64,000 bases of DNA from Pseudoduganella dura (GTDB lineage: Bacteria > Pseudomonadota > Gammaproteobacteria > Burkholderiales > Burkholderiaceae_D), in NCBI RefSeq assembly GCF_009727155.1, contig NZ_WNWM01000002.1, forward strand, positions 1 through 64,000. Reading direction: 5' to 3'. The number at the start of each line of letters is the position of its first letter. Position 1 is the stretch's first letter. Below are positions 18,200-27,686 of this stretch, one piece after another. The notes under the pieces are model-generated. The model was given only the letters and a program-made list of their open reading frames with translations, made no database searches and had not been told where the DNA came from. The position numbers and the translations under genes were made by a program.

Positions 18200-18438
18200 G
18201 CCAGCGGGAACCGCGTGGCGCGGGCATGCCACTATCTGGCGGTCCGGAGAGCCCAGGTCCAGCACCGTTCGCCAGACGCCAGGGTTTCACTCCCGTGCCG
18301 GAACGCGGGTCAGCCTTGATGGCGATGCGAAGATCGCGTGTCAGCTGCCCTCGCGCGGCAAGGCGCCGTTTCCGGCCGCCGATAGCAATGGGCCGAAAGG
18401 TATCATGTCGTTCGAGCCCAACCGCCGGCCGCCGATCC

Positions 18439-18939
18439 CTATTGCCACTGGTCCTGCTCCATGATGCCGACGCCCAGTTGCTCGCACAGGCGCAGGAACT
18501 CGTCGCCCTGTTGCTCGTCGACCAGCACGACATTCCAGCTGTCGTCCTCGTCGTCCAGCACGATCATCCGCTTGCCGAATCGCGGTGCGTGTTCCAGCAG
18601 CGTGTCCAGCAGCACGCTGATCCGCGCGGGTCCCTGCGGCGGTTCGTCGGGCAGGTCGGGTGCCGGCAGCTGGCGTGTGCCGCACATGGCCAGCATCATC
18701 TCCTCGAACGTTTCGTCATCCTTGATGTCGGCCTGCACGGCCAGCCTGATCGAGGCCAGCGCTTCCATCAGGCTGAAGAACTCCGGCATGGTCTCGCTGT
18801 CGTCAACTGCCGAGCGGGCCTGTTCGGCCAGCTCCGGCGTGCCGCTTATCAGTTCGAGCCAGCGTGCGAACGCATCGCTCTCGCTGACCTGGCCGGTCTG
18901 ATTGTCGGAGGAGGCGCCGATGTCGCGGGGTGTCGTCAT
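18439..18939 (-). CDS. Acidic protein of unknown function
   Basis: A 166-residue acidic protein (for example KDDETFEEMML, LDDEDDSWNVVLVDEQQGDEFL) without signal or membrane segments. I do not recognise the family. The C-terminal third reads like a small beta/alpha domain (RFGKRMIVLDDEDDSWNVVLV, FLRLCEQLGVGIM). The ATG at 18939 is chosen because the truncated paralogue at 8258-8356 begins at the equivalent codon; a TTG 12 bases upstream is also open. An AGGA lies 11 bases before the ATG, a long spacing. Duplication and decay of this gene suggest it is dispensable or strain-specific. Confidence 0.75.
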   Translation of the reverse strand: MTTPRDIGASSDNQTGQVSESDAFARWLELISGTPELAEQARSAVDDSETMPEFFSLMEALASIRLAVQADIKDDETFEEMMLAMCGTRQLPAPDLPDEPPQGPARISVLLDTLLEHAPRFGKRMIVLDDEDDSWNVVLVDEQQGDEFLRLCEQLGVGIMEQDQWQ

Positions 18940-19028
18940 GGTCGAGGTCAATCCTGTAAATTTGTTATGGAAATGACACCATCATAACAAGCTCCCGGCT
19001 CGCCTTGCCACTTTTCATGGCATCATTT

Positions 19029-21467
19029 TCATTCATTCACGGCGTCGATCCTCACCCGCTGCACTGGCACACCCTCACCGGCGAACTCCACCTCGATCGG
19101 CCCCGCCTCGAGCCCGGCGCGCACCACGGCAACCAGGCGGCCGTGGAACGTGGTCCGCTCGCCGGACTGCAAACTCGCGGCATCCATCGGGTTGCCGTTG
19201 CCGGCGCCGGCCAGCGTGCCGGCACCCTTGACGGACACGCGGAACTTGCGGTCGCCATCGCGTGCGTAGACGGGCACGCCGTCCGCGTCCACCAGTTCGG
19301 CGCTCACGTAGACCAGGTCATCGCCGTTGGCGCGCACCTGCCGGCGGTCCGTTGCCAGCTTCACCGCGGCCGGCGCCCCGGCGGTGCGCAGCTCCCACTG
19401 CCCCGCCGCCTTGCCGTCGCGGTAGCTCACGGCGGCCAGGCGGCCCGGCTCGTACTTCACGGAGTACGACGTCCGGTATTCGGTCTGGCGGTTGACCGCC
19501 TTGCGCCCGAGGCTGCGCCCGTTCAGGAACAGTTCCACTTCCGGATGCTCGGAATAGACGACCACCTTCACCGCCTTGCCCTCCTGGCCCTTCCAGCTCC
19601 AGCTCTGGTGCAGGTCGTGCAGCGACCAGTCCAGCTCCGGGTGCTCCTTGAAGTAGTCGCGGTCCGGCAGGTCCTCCGTCCCGGCCGGCTGTTCGACGAA
19701 GGCCGCCACCGGATCGATGCCGGATTTCCAGATCACCTGGCGGTAATACGCCGCCGGGCGCTTGCGGCCCGTGGCATCGATCTCGCCGCAGTAGGCCAGG
19801 TGCCACGGGTATTTGCCCAGCTCCTTCCAGTCCTTCGAATAGCCCATCCAGCCGATGCCCGTCTCGCCGATGTAGTCGACCGACGTCCAGACGAAGTCGC
19901 CGATCACCCACGGCATCGTTTCGACCGGGTCCCAGTAGCGGAACGCATCCTTCGACGTGGACTCGGACGTGTACATCACCCGCTTCGGATGGGTGGCGTG
20001 GTCGCTGCCGAACAGGTGGGCGCGGTAGTTGTAGCCTGCCACGTCGAGCTCCGCGAACTGGATCGCGTTGGCCGGGCTGTCCACGTTGACGCCCTGCGTG
20101 ACGGGCCGCGTGGTGTCGAGCAGGCGGATGCGGGCCGCAAGGTCGCGCGCGGTCTTCGCGCCTTCCGGCGTGGCCTGCTCCGGAATCTCGTTGCCCACGC
20201 TCCAGAAGATCACGCTCGGGTGGTTGCGGCCGCTGACGACCAGGCTGTCGATGTCGCGCCGCCAGTTCTCTTCGAAGAACCGCGAATAGTCCGCGTCGCG
20301 CTTGGATTTGCGCCACATGTCGAATGCTTCGTCGATCACCAGCATGCCCAGTTCGTCGGCCGCCGCCAGCGTGGCCTGGCTGGCGGGATTGTGCGCGCTG
20401 CGGATCGCGTTGTAGCCGGCGTCCTTCATCAGCAGCACCTTGCGCCGGTCCGCATCGGGCGAGCCGGCAGCACCCAGCATGTAGTTGTCGTGGTGGATGT
20501 TGCCGCCCTTGAGCACGTATTTCCTGCCGTTGATGCGCAAGCCGTTTTCCGCATCGACGGTCACCGTGCGGATGCCGAAGCGGGTGCGGCGCGTATCCTT
20601 CAGCATACCGCCCACGCGCACTTCCTGCACCAGCGTGTACAGGTTCGGCGCGTCGGGCGACCACAATTTCGGGTTCGGGACGGCCAGGCGATGATCGATA
20701 TCGACCTTGCCGCGCGCAGGAATCGTCAGCTGCCGGCGCTCCCGTGCGACAACGCCACCGTCCGCACCCACCAGTTGCGACAGCACCTCGACCTTCGCTG
20801 CCGCGGCCGTGCGGTTGGCGACCGAGGCGCGCACATCGACTTCACCCTTTTCCGCGGAAGCGCTGCGCGTGCTGACGAACACGCTGTCGGGCGCCACGTG
20901 CACCGGATCGAGCAGGTCCAGCGTGACCGGGCGGATCAGGCCCGAACCCGCATACCAGCGCGACGACGGGTCGACGTGATTCACGCGCACCGTGACCACG
21001 TTGTCGCCCGTTTTCGCCTTGCCGGTCAGGTCCAGCGTGAACGCCGTGTAGCCGTAGCGGTGCCTGCCCACGTGCTCGCCGTTGAACCAGATGTCGGCAT
21101 CCATGTAGACGGCTTCGAAGTTCAGCCGCAGCACGCCCGCGGCATCGGCCGCGTTCAATGCCAGGTGCCTGCGGTACCAGCCCTGCCCGCCCGGCAGGTA
21201 GCCGGAATCCTGTCCGCCCACCGCCTTCGCATCGAACGGCGGCGTGCCGTCGGCCTTGTCCATGACCGAGAAATCGTGCGGCACCGCGACCTTGCGCCAG
21301 CCGGCATCATCGAAGGATGCCTTGTCGGCACCTTTCGCTTCGCCGGCCTGGAACAGCCAGCCCTGTGACAGGCTGCGCTGTTCGGCGGCGGCATGGCCGG
21401 AGAGCAGCGCCACGGCGAGGGCAAGCGGCAGGAGACGGCGGCGCGGAGCGATCTTGAACAGGGTCAT
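19029..21467 (-). CDS. Glycoside hydrolase family 2 (beta-galactosidase-like), exported
   Basis: An 812-residue GH2 enzyme with a signal peptide (LLPLALAVALLSGHAAA). Domains in order: N-terminal jelly-roll (WRKVAVPHDFSV, FNGEHVGRHRYGYTAF), immunoglobulin-like, then the TIM barrel with GGNIHHDNYMLGAA and IRSAHNPASQ. The general acid/base glutamate lies in FWSVGNEIPE near residue 427, and the probable nucleophile in MYTSESTS near residue 502. After the barrel come a DUF4982-like domain (VVVYSEHPEVELFLNGRSLG) and a C-terminal Ig-like domain (DLVYVSAELVDADGVPV), the layout of Bacteroidetes/Massilia-type beta-galactosidases. It probably acts in the periplasm. The divergent TonB receptor suggests a joint oligosaccharide uptake system. 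Confidence 0.93.
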   Translation of the reverse strand: MTLFKIAPRRRLLPLALAVALLSGHAAAEQRSLSQGWLFQAGEAKGADKASFDDAGWRKVAVPHDFSVMDKADGTPPFDAKAVGGQDSGYLPGGQGWYRRHLALNAADAAGVLRLNFEAVYMDADIWFNGEHVGRHRYGYTAFTLDLTGKAKTGDNVVTVRVNHVDPSSRWYAGSGLIRPVTLDLLDPVHVAPDSVFVSTRSASAEKGEVDVRASVANRTAAAAKVEVLSQLVGADGGVVARERRQLTIPARGKVDIDHRLAVPNPKLWSPDAPNLYTLVQEVRVGGMLKDTRRTRFGIRTVTVDAENGLRINGRKYVLKGGNIHHDNYMLGAAGSPDADRRKVLLMKDAGYNAIRSAHNPASQATLAAADELGMLVIDEAFDMWRKSKRDADYSRFFEENWRRDIDSLVVSGRNHPSVIFWSVGNEIPEQATPEGAKTARDLAARIRLLDTTRPVTQGVNVDSPANAIQFAELDVAGYNYRAHLFGSDHATHPKRVMYTSESTSKDAFRYWDPVETMPWVIGDFVWTSVDYIGETGIGWMGYSKDWKELGKYPWHLAYCGEIDATGRKRPAAYYRQVIWKSGIDPVAAFVEQPAGTEDLPDRDYFKEHPELDWSLHDLHQSWSWKGQEGKAVKVVVYSEHPEVELFLNGRSLGRKAVNRQTEYRTSYSVKYEPGRLAAVSYRDGKAAGQWELRTAGAPAAVKLATDRRQVRANGDDLVYVSAELVDADGVPVYARDGDRKFRVSVKGAGTLAGAGNGNPMDAASLQSGERTTFHGRLVAVVRAGLEAGPIEVEFAGEGVPVQRVRIDAVNE

Positions 21468-21621
21468 TCGGGCGAGTCCTTGGTTTTCGATAAAAATTTT
21501 TCAATCGTAACAGGCTGGCAACGCGCGCCGGTATTCCATTTTTCAGCCGAGGAATGCCGAGTTGGCATAGCGTGGCTTTTTCACATCCCGCGAACCTCCC
21601 ATTTCGCAACCGCGTGATTAT

Positions 21622-21636
21622 TTGCCAGTCTGGCAA
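21622..21636. promoter_or_regulatory. Palindromic operator between GH2 and TonB-receptor genes
   Basis: TTGCCAG-T-CTGGCAA is a perfect dyad with 7-base arms about 75 bp upstream of the receptor start and about 155 bp from the GH2 start. Odd-spaced dyads of this kind are typical of GntR- or LacI-type repressors of carbohydrate genes; no such regulator gene is adjacent. Confidence 0.6.
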
Positions 21637-21710
21637 TTCGCGCCCTCCCCGGCTTTCATAAGATGCGTGTGATCGCAACAACAAGCGACACCGAAACCAC
21701 GAGGAGAGAC

Positions 21711-24695
21711 ATGCAGAACCACCCAAACAACCGCCCGGCCGGAATCCGGCTCACCACCCTGGCGCTGGCCGCGGCCGCTCTGGCATCGTCCGCGCAGGCC
21801 CAGCAGGCACCGGCAGCCGAACCCGCCAACGTGGTGACGGTGACCGGCTTTCGCGCCAGCCTGGACAGCGCGCTGAACGCCAAGAAAAGTTCCGACGGCA
21901 TTCTCGACGTGATCAAGGCCGAGGACATCGCCAAGTTCCCCGACGCCAACCTGGCCGAATCGCTGCAGCGCGTGCCCGGCGTGTCGCTGGCGCGCGGCGA
22001 AGGCGGCGAAGGCCGGCAGATCACCGTGCGCGGCCTGAACGCCGGCTTTACCCGCGTGCGCATCAACGGCATCGAAGGCATGTCGATGACGGGCGCCTCG
22101 GACATCAATGGCAATTCGAACCGGGGCCGCGGCTTCGACTTCTCGGTGTTCGCCTCCGAACTGTTCAACAGCCTCGAAGTGCGCAAAACCTCCGAAGCGG
22201 CCATCGAGGAAGGCTCGCTGGGCGCCACGGTCGATTTGCGCACCGGCCGGCCGTTCGACTTCAAGGGCCGCACGATCAGCTTCGGCGTGCAGGAAGGCTG
22301 GAACTCGGTATCGCGCAAGACGCAGCCGCGCCTGACCGGCCTGGTCTCGGACCGCTGGGACACCCGCTTCGGCAAGGTGGGCGCGCTGGTCTCGGCCGCG
22401 TATTCGAAACGCCGCGCCGTGGAGGAAGGCTACGAGGCGGTGGACCTGTACCCGGCCCATTTCGACGACGGCTTCTGCTCGCCGCTCGGCGCCGCGCCGC
22501 AGGTCCCCGCCAGCAATGCCGCCAATGCGGCCAAGGGCGTCGATGCCGCCAACTGCGGCTTCGGGGTGCCGCGCACCAGCAACCCTGCGGAATATGCCGA
22601 AGTGATGGCCCGCACCGACAACTTCGGTGGCACCGTGGCCAGTCCCGTACCGGGATCGGGCGCGTTCGCGCCGCGCATCCCCCGCTACCGCCGCTCGCAG
22701 ACCGACTACGAGCGCACCGGCATCACCAGCTCGTTCCAGTGGCGCCCGGCGCCCGGCACGGACATCAACCTGGACCTAATGTACGGCAAATTCAGCAACA
22801 CCCGCTACGACAACTACATCGGCGCGATCTCGTTCGGGCGCAGCATGGCGGCCGCCAACGGCAAGCCGCAGACGTCGATCCTGGAAGCGGAATTCGACGG
22901 CAACGGCAGCTGGACCTACGGCCGCTTCAACGGCGTGGATATCCGCACCGAAGGCCTGATGGACGTGTACGAGACGAAGTTCCGCCAGAACGTGCTGTCG
23001 GCCAGCCACCGCATCGGCGACACGCTGAAGGTCGATTTCCTGCACGGCATGTCGAACACGAACCTCGACAACCCGATGCGGGCCACGGTGATGTTCGATG
23101 CGCCGAATGTCAACGGCTACTCGTTCGACTTCCGCCAGAACCGCAACGTGCCCACGCTGAACTACGGCATCGACGTGGCCAACCCGAACAGCTTTACCTT
23201 CGCGAACACGGAGCCGAACGGCACGTGGCACGGCCAGTTCTTCGGCCGCTACCTGCAGTCCGACAACAAGCTCAAGACCACGGCGGCCAACCTGGCGTGG
23301 GAAGCGAGCGACCGCCTGACGCTGCGCACCGGCCTGTCGGCCCGCAAGAACACGTGGGCCAACTACGACGTGGGCAACGGTTCGACGGGCGGCCTGAACC
23401 TGCCCGCCGGCGTGGGCATGAACGACATCTCGCGCCAGATCGCCGGCTTCGGCCGCGGCCTGGGCGGCACGGGCGTGCCGAACACGTGGGCGGCGGTCGA
23501 CCTGTCCAGGCTGCTGGCCGTCTACAACATCGAGTGCCATTGCGCCGACATTCCCGGCTCCGAATTCAACCTCGCCACGCCGGGCGTGACACGCATCGAG
23601 GAAAAGATCGATGCCGTGTACGGCATGGTCGACTTCAACTACGACCTGTGGGGCATCGGCTGGCGCGGCAATGCGGGCGTGCGCGGCGTCGATACGCAGG
23701 CCACCTCGATGACGCTGCAGCGCATCGCCGGGCAGCTGCAGCCGATCACGTTCACGAAGAAATACCGCGACTGGCTGCCGGCCCTGAACCTGACGGCGCA
23801 GCTGCCGAAGGATGTCTACCTGCGCTTCTCGGCGGGCAAGACGCTGTCGCGCCCGGAATACGGCGACCTGCGCCCGTCCGCCAGCGTGAACCAGCAGTTC
23901 CAGACCGTCACCGTGGGCAATGCCAACCTGGACCCGATCCGCGCGCGCACGTACGACCTGCAGGCCGAGTGGTACTACGAGAAGAACGCGATGGTGTCGC
24001 TGGGCTTCTTCCGCAAGGAGATCAAGTCGTTCATCCAGAACGTGCAGCAGCGCGAAGTGTATTCGTCGCTGGGGCTGCCGAACGAACTGCTGACCGATGC
24101 CGGCTGCTCGATCACCGGCGGCACGCCGGCCTGCAACGTGCTGCCCGATACCACGGTGGTGGTGAACCGCAAGTTCAACACGCCGGGCGGCCCGCTGAAC
24201 GGCCTGGAATTCAACCTGCAGGCGCCGTTCAGTTTCCTGCCCGGCATCGGCAAGAATTTCGGCCTGCTGGCCAACTACACGCGCGTGAAGTCGGAAATCA
24301 ACTACATCGTGCGGCCGGACAATCCGGCCACGCCGGCCAACGAGTTCATCGGCGACACGGCGGACTTCACCGGCCTGTCGCCACGCGCCCACAACATCAC
24401 GCTGTTCTACGACGATCCGAAGTTCAGCGCGCGCGTGTCGGCGGCGCACCGCTCCAGCTATATCCTGGCGGTGCTCGGCGACATCAACGGCCACGACTAC
24501 ACGCGCGTCAACGGCTCGACCAATATCGACTTCAGCGTGTCGTACAACCTGACGCCGAACCTGCGCCTGTCGTTCGAGGGCCAAAACCTGACCGACGAGG
24601 CGCTGCGCTACGGCCGCGACAGCCAGCGCAACGACACGCTGCTGTACGTGCACTCGGGGCGGTCGTTCGTGCTGGGGGCGAACTACAAGTTCTGA
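21711..24695 (+). CDS. TonB-dependent receptor (Caulobacter type, carbohydrate uptake)
   Basis: The 994-residue outer-membrane receptor has a signal peptide ending at AQA, then a plug domain with VTVTGFRASLDSALNAKK, DVIKAEDIAKFPDANLAESLQRVPGV and RGRGFDFSVFASELF, followed by a 22-stranded barrel ending in a C-terminal aromatic (LGANYKF). This plug signature defines the large TonB receptors used for glycans by Caulobacter, Xanthomonas and Massilia-type bacteria. The ATG at 21711 follows GGAGAGAC and opens the signal peptide. It is divergent from the GH2 gene across a palindromic operator, so it probably imports the oligosaccharide on which the GH2 enzyme acts. A paralogue begins at 63358. Confidence 0.95.
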   Translation: MQNHPNNRPAGIRLTTLALAAAALASSAQAQQAPAAEPANVVTVTGFRASLDSALNAKKSSDGILDVIKAEDIAKFPDANLAESLQRVPGVSLARGEGGEGRQITVRGLNAGFTRVRINGIEGMSMTGASDINGNSNRGRGFDFSVFASELFNSLEVRKTSEAAIEEGSLGATVDLRTGRPFDFKGRTISFGVQEGWNSVSRKTQPRLTGLVSDRWDTRFGKVGALVSAAYSKRRAVEEGYEAVDLYPAHFDDGFCSPLGAAPQVPASNAANAAKGVDAANCGFGVPRTSNPAEYAEVMARTDNFGGTVASPVPGSGAFAPRIPRYRRSQTDYERTGITSSFQWRPAPGTDINLDLMYGKFSNTRYDNYIGAISFGRSMAAANGKPQTSILEAEFDGNGSWTYGRFNGVDIRTEGLMDVYETKFRQNVLSASHRIGDTLKVDFLHGMSNTNLDNPMRATVMFDAPNVNGYSFDFRQNRNVPTLNYGIDVANPNSFTFANTEPNGTWHGQFFGRYLQSDNKLKTTAANLAWEASDRLTLRTGLSARKNTWANYDVGNGSTGGLNLPAGVGMNDISRQIAGFGRGLGGTGVPNTWAAVDLSRLLAVYNIECHCADIPGSEFNLATPGVTRIEEKIDAVYGMVDFNYDLWGIGWRGNAGVRGVDTQATSMTLQRIAGQLQPITFTKKYRDWLPALNLTAQLPKDVYLRFSAGKTLSRPEYGDLRPSASVNQQFQTVTVGNANLDPIRARTYDLQAEWYYEKNAMVSLGFFRKEIKSFIQNVQQREVYSSLGLPNELLTDAGCSITGGTPACNVLPDTTVVVNRKFNTPGGPLNGLEFNLQAPFSFLPGIGKNFGLLANYTRVKSEINYIVRPDNPATPANEFIGDTADFTGLSPRAHNITLFYDDPKFSARVSAAHRSSYILAVLGDINGHDYTRVNGSTNIDFSVSYNLTPNLRLSFEGQNLTDEALRYGRDSQRNDTLLYVHSGRSFVLGANYKF

Positions 24696-24854
24696 ACGGT
24701 GGCAGGATGAATGCAGGGGCCGGCCGCGTCGCAGCGCGGGCGGCCTCGCTCGTTTGGTCATGCCTCGATTTGCCAGCGGAGCCAATAGCTCCACGTGTTG
24801 CAGCCGATCGGCAAGCTTTTCAGATAAACGGCCCTGCTTCGACCGTTTTCGCCA

Positions 24855-25331
24855 TCACTCGATCATCAGGATGGATGGTACGCACTGTTTGAGCTGTTCG
24901 ACGAGCTCGGCATCCATGTACCGGTATTCGTCCGGAATATCGAGTACGTGGATGGCCTTGAAATCGAGTACCCGCGTGTATTCCGCCTTCAGCCGCGCCT
25001 TGTGCTTTTCTTCCATCACGCAGATGACATCGGCCCAGCGAATGTCGTCTTCCGAAACGTGGTGCCTGGCATTGGGGCTGGTTCCGCCGGAGCGCACATT
25101 CAGGTCCGGATGCGAACGCCAGATGGCTTCCGCCGTCGGGCTTCGCCATTGATTCTTGCTGCAAACGAAAAGAATATTTTTTCGACCGCCAGCCTCGGAG
25201 CCGGTTTTTCTTGCCAGCTGGGCATCGGGAATTCTGGGGTATTCGATACCGAGCTGTCTTGCCCGCGCGAGCTTCGTGGACCTGGTGTATAGATGCTTCC
25301 AGGTCTTTTCGCGTTTTTCTTCATTTTTCAT
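24855..25331 (-). CDS. Low-molecular-weight protein tyrosine phosphatase-like protein with N-terminal extension
   Basis: The 158-residue protein contains the CX5R(S/T) phosphatase loop NILFVCSKNQWRSPTAEA, a region with RWADVICVMEEKHKARL and the acid-loop equivalent DIPDEYRYMD, all as in the short LMW-PTP-like family that usually starts right at the NILFVCS strand. Here about 50 charged residues (KNEEKREKTWKHLYTRSTKL) precede the domain. No start codon exists closer to the core, so the extension appears real. AGGT lies upstream of the ATG. It may act on phosphotyrosine or as an arsenate-reductase-like enzyme; the former is more likely from the loop sequence. Confidence 0.8.
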   Translation of the reverse strand: MKNEEKREKTWKHLYTRSTKLARARQLGIEYPRIPDAQLARKTGSEAGGRKNILFVCSKNQWRSPTAEAIWRSHPDLNVRSGGTSPNARHHVSEDDIRWADVICVMEEKHKARLKAEYTRVLDFKAIHVLDIPDEYRYMDAELVEQLKQCVPSILMIE

Positions 25332-25478
25332 AGTACCTGCCGTCGCTTGCCCAAAGGGCACTTTCCGAAGCTTGTTGCTCCCGCCATATATTTTACGACG
25401 GTGCTCCTTAGCCGGGTTGCTTTCTCTCCCCGGCATTTCGTGTTTGCCGCCGTGCGCGTGCGATCCCAGGCCGGCAGC

Positions 25479-25832
25479 CTACCTCGCAAGCGCCGGATCG
25501 AGCGCCTCGGCAATGGCGATGCTGTTGCCATCCGGGTCCTGCACCATCAGCGTCTTGACACGCTCGTTGCTGGTGCGATTGCCAGGCTGCACCCCCATCG
25601 CGGCCAGCTTGCGCGCAACGGCCTCGATGTCGCTGACCGCCAGCATGAAAGAGCAGTTTCCGGCGTGCTCGGCACCCTGATAGACCTGCAGCCCGCCGCC
25701 GCGGGGAAACGTCCATTCCTCGACTTCGGGCATGGGCCGGTGGCCCCTGGACCCCAGGAGTTCGGCGTACCAGGCGGCGGACTTGTCGACGTCCTTGACG
25801 GCCACGCTTGCCAATGCGTTCTCGATGGTCAT
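25479..25832 (-). CDS. VOC/glyoxalase superfamily protein
   Basis: A 117-residue vicinal-oxygen-chelate protein. Two beta-alpha-beta repeats are visible: ALASVAVKDVDKSAAWYAELLG, then FMLAVSDIEAVARKLAAMGV and the ending TLMVQDPDGNSIAIAEAL. Such proteins range from glyoxalases to antibiotic-binding proteins; the exact ligand is unknown. GAAGGAGCCCAGC precedes the ATG. It lies about 130 bp downstream of the broken DUF899-like gene on the same strand and might be transcribed with the ArsR operon. Confidence 0.88.
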   Translation of the reverse strand: MTIENALASVAVKDVDKSAAWYAELLGSRGHRPMPEVEEWTFPRGGGLQVYQGAEHAGNCSFMLAVSDIEAVARKLAAMGVQPGNRTSNERVKTLMVQDPDGNSIAIAEALDPALAR

Positions 25833-25964
25833 GCTGGGCTCCTTCGTTTGCAGTGGGTTGACGATGGGGTGTCGCCTGTCTCGCCCAGGCGAAGCGTTCG
25901 AACGCGCTGCCGGTCCGCCCGAATGGCGCAGTTGCGCGCGACGGCTGCTGCGGCATGCATGCGG

Positions 25965-26314
25965 TCAGTCGCGCAACTGGATGGCCACTTCGATCCGCCA
26001 TCGGTGCCGGTCAAGTTCAGTCCGGGCATCGGTCAGGAAGGTCTCGTAGCGGGCCTGCAAGACCTCGCCCTTCTCCGACGCGTGGGCGATGGGCTGCTCC
26101 CCCTGCGCTGAGATCCGGTCGATGAGCTCCCTGTTGGCCGGCACGCCGTTCTCCACTCCGTGCAGTCGCGGGGCACCGGCGTGCCGGGCGGCAGGCGGCG
26201 CCGCTGTTCGGCGACGGCCCCGGTCAGGCGGCGCAGCGCGATCTCCTCCTCCAGCAGGCGATCGCGGGCGGCCCGGCATGGCGCGCTCTCCCGGGCGGCG
26301 GTTCCATTGTTCAT
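25965..26314 (-). pseudogene. Broken DUF899-like gene at the end of the ArsR/GST operon
   Basis: The ATG overlaps the stop of the upstream GST gene (ATGA). The first 54 codons include RAARDRLLEEEIALRRLTGA and a following VAEQRRRLPPG, which match the N-terminus of DUF899 thioredoxin-like proteins. After about 26153 coding character continues only in another frame (NRELIDRISAQGEQPIAHAS, then a helical tail ending VAIQLRD at 25965). That second part does not look like DUF899, and the family is normally over 200 residues. The locus therefore seems to be a frameshifted and internally deleted gene, or two fused remnants. Confidence 0.55.
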
Positions 26315-27009
26315 GGCGCACTCTCCTGTGCAAGCGCGTCGTAGCGCATGTCCGCGGGCGTGTGGCGGGCGATCTCGGCCTTCTGGTCCTGCTCGGCCCG
26401 GACATGCGCGGGGCGGGCGAGTATCGACCGCTGCCAGGCCCCCAGCGCCGGCAACTCGTCGAGCAATGCGAGCCGGTCGGCAATCTTGAGGATGGAGGCA
26501 AGCATCAGGTCGGCGACCGTGAAGCCGTCGCCCACGAACCAGTCGCGTCCGGCACGCGCCTGCTCGAGCATCGACAGCCGCTCTTTCGCCAGCCGCACGA
26601 CGGCCGGACGCCTGGCGTTCCTCGCCGCTTCGTCCTCCATGAAGTACTCGACCTCGGCAACGTTGAACAGCATGGGTTCGACCGAGTTCAGGCCGGCGAT
26701 CACCCATTGCAGTGCGGCGGCGCGCTCCGGGGTGCCCTCGGCGCCGATGCAACGGCCGGCGCGCATGGCGATGTCCAGCACGATGGCGCCGCTCTCGAAC
26801 AGCGGCGGCCGGCCGTCTTCCTGCAGGACCGGCAGCTGACCGAAGGGCTGCAAACCGCTGAAGTAGGCGGCCGATTTCATCGTGGGCGCATCCACCAGCA
26901 CGACTTCGTAGGGCCAGCCCACTTCGTTGAGGATCCAGCGCGCGCGATGGTCGCGTACCTGGCCGGCGGCGAAGGGCGGCGCCCATTTCATGGCGGTGAC
27001 GGTGATCAT
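26311..27009 (-). CDS. Glutathione S-transferase paralogue 2
   Basis: A 232-residue GST: thioredoxin-like N-domain with MITVTAMKWAPPFAAGQVRD, FGQLPVLQEDGRPPLFESGAIV and a helical C-domain with WFVGDGFTVADLMLASILKI. It is closely similar over its whole length to the next gene upstream, indicating tandem duplication. Its start overlaps the stop of that gene (ATGA), and GGAGGATATTCC precedes the ATG. It is the fourth gene of the arsR-SRPBCC-GST-GST operon. The proline/alanine at the usual catalytic Ser/Tyr site leaves the chemistry unclear. Confidence 0.9.
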   Translation of the reverse strand: MITVTAMKWAPPFAAGQVRDHRARWILNEVGWPYEVVLVDAPTMKSAAYFSGLQPFGQLPVLQEDGRPPLFESGAIVLDIAMRAGRCIGAEGTPERAAALQWVIAGLNSVEPMLFNVAEVEYFMEDEAARNARRPAVVRLAKERLSMLEQARAGRDWFVGDGFTVADLMLASILKIADRLALLDELPALGAWQRSILARPAHVRAEQDQKAEIARHTPADMRYDALAQESAP

Positions 27010-27686
27010 GGAATATCCTCCAGGTGCATGTCGGCGCACGTGTGCGCCCGCATCTCGGCCAGCTGGTCTTCTCGCGCCTTGCGGTGGGCGGGCCGCTCGT
27101 ACACCGCCCGTTGCCACGCCACGAGCGCCGGGTGGTCGCCGAGCAGATCGAAGCGCACGGCAAGCTCGAGCACCGAGGCCATCAACAGGTCGGCCACGGT
27201 GAAATCCTCGCCCACGAGCCACGGCCGCTCGCCCAGGGCACGCGACAGGTCGCGCAACCGTTCCTGCGCCGCCTCCACGACCACTGGCCGCCGTCGCTCG
27301 CGGACGACCTCGTCGTCGGTAAGGCATTCGACTTCGGCGACGGCGAACAGCGCCGGCTCGACCGTGTTGAGCGCGGCGAAGCACCACTGCAGCGCCTGCA
27401 CCCGCTCGACGCTGCCTTCCGCCGCGATGCAGCGCCCGGCGCGCGTCGCCACGTCGATCACGATGGCGCCGCTTTCGAACAGCGGCGGACGGCCGTCTTC
27501 TTCCAGCACGGGGAGCTGGCCGAACGGTTGCATGGTCCGGTGCCGTGCCGACTTCAGGCCGGGCGCGTCGAGCAGCACGACGCGGTATGGCCAGCCTGCT
27601 TCGTTCAGGATCCAGCGCACCCGCATGTCGCGCACCATGCCGGCCGGGAACGGTGGCGCCCATTTCATGCCGGTGACCGTGATCAC
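27006..27686 (-). CDS. Glutathione S-transferase paralogue 1 (GTG start)
   Basis: The 226-residue GST starts at a GTG overlapping the stop of the SRPBCC gene (GTGA). The start is set by alignment with its tandem copy: ITVTGMKWAPPFPAGMVRD here against ITVTAMKWAPPFAAGQVRD there. It has FGQLPVLEEDGRPPLFESGAIV in the N-domain and WLVGEDFTVADLLMASVLEL in the C-domain. The gene is translationally coupled on both sides. Together with the ArsR and SRPBCC genes it suggests an inducible response to a hydrophobic or electrophilic compound. Confidence 0.9.
   Translation of the reverse strand: MITVTGMKWAPPFPAGMVRDMRVRWILNEAGWPYRVVLLDAPGLKSARHRTMQPFGQLPVLEEDGRPPLFESGAIVIDVATRAGRCIAAEGSVERVQALQWCFAALNTVEPALFAVAEVECLTDDEVVRERRRPVVVEAAQERLRDLSRALGERPWLVGEDFTVADLLMASVLELAVRFDLLGDHPALVAWQRAVYERPAHRKAREDQLAEMRAHTCADMHLEDIP

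Noticed and set aside
19005..21368. Long open frame on the plus strand (787 codons) opposite the GH2 gene
   Set aside because: It is the antisense shadow of a clear GH2 gene in high-GC DNA; the translation is Arg/His/Val-rich without family motifs or a ribosome binding site.
21618..22460. Minus-strand frames opposite the first TonB receptor
   Set aside because: Shadow frames; the plus-strand plug domain is unambiguous.
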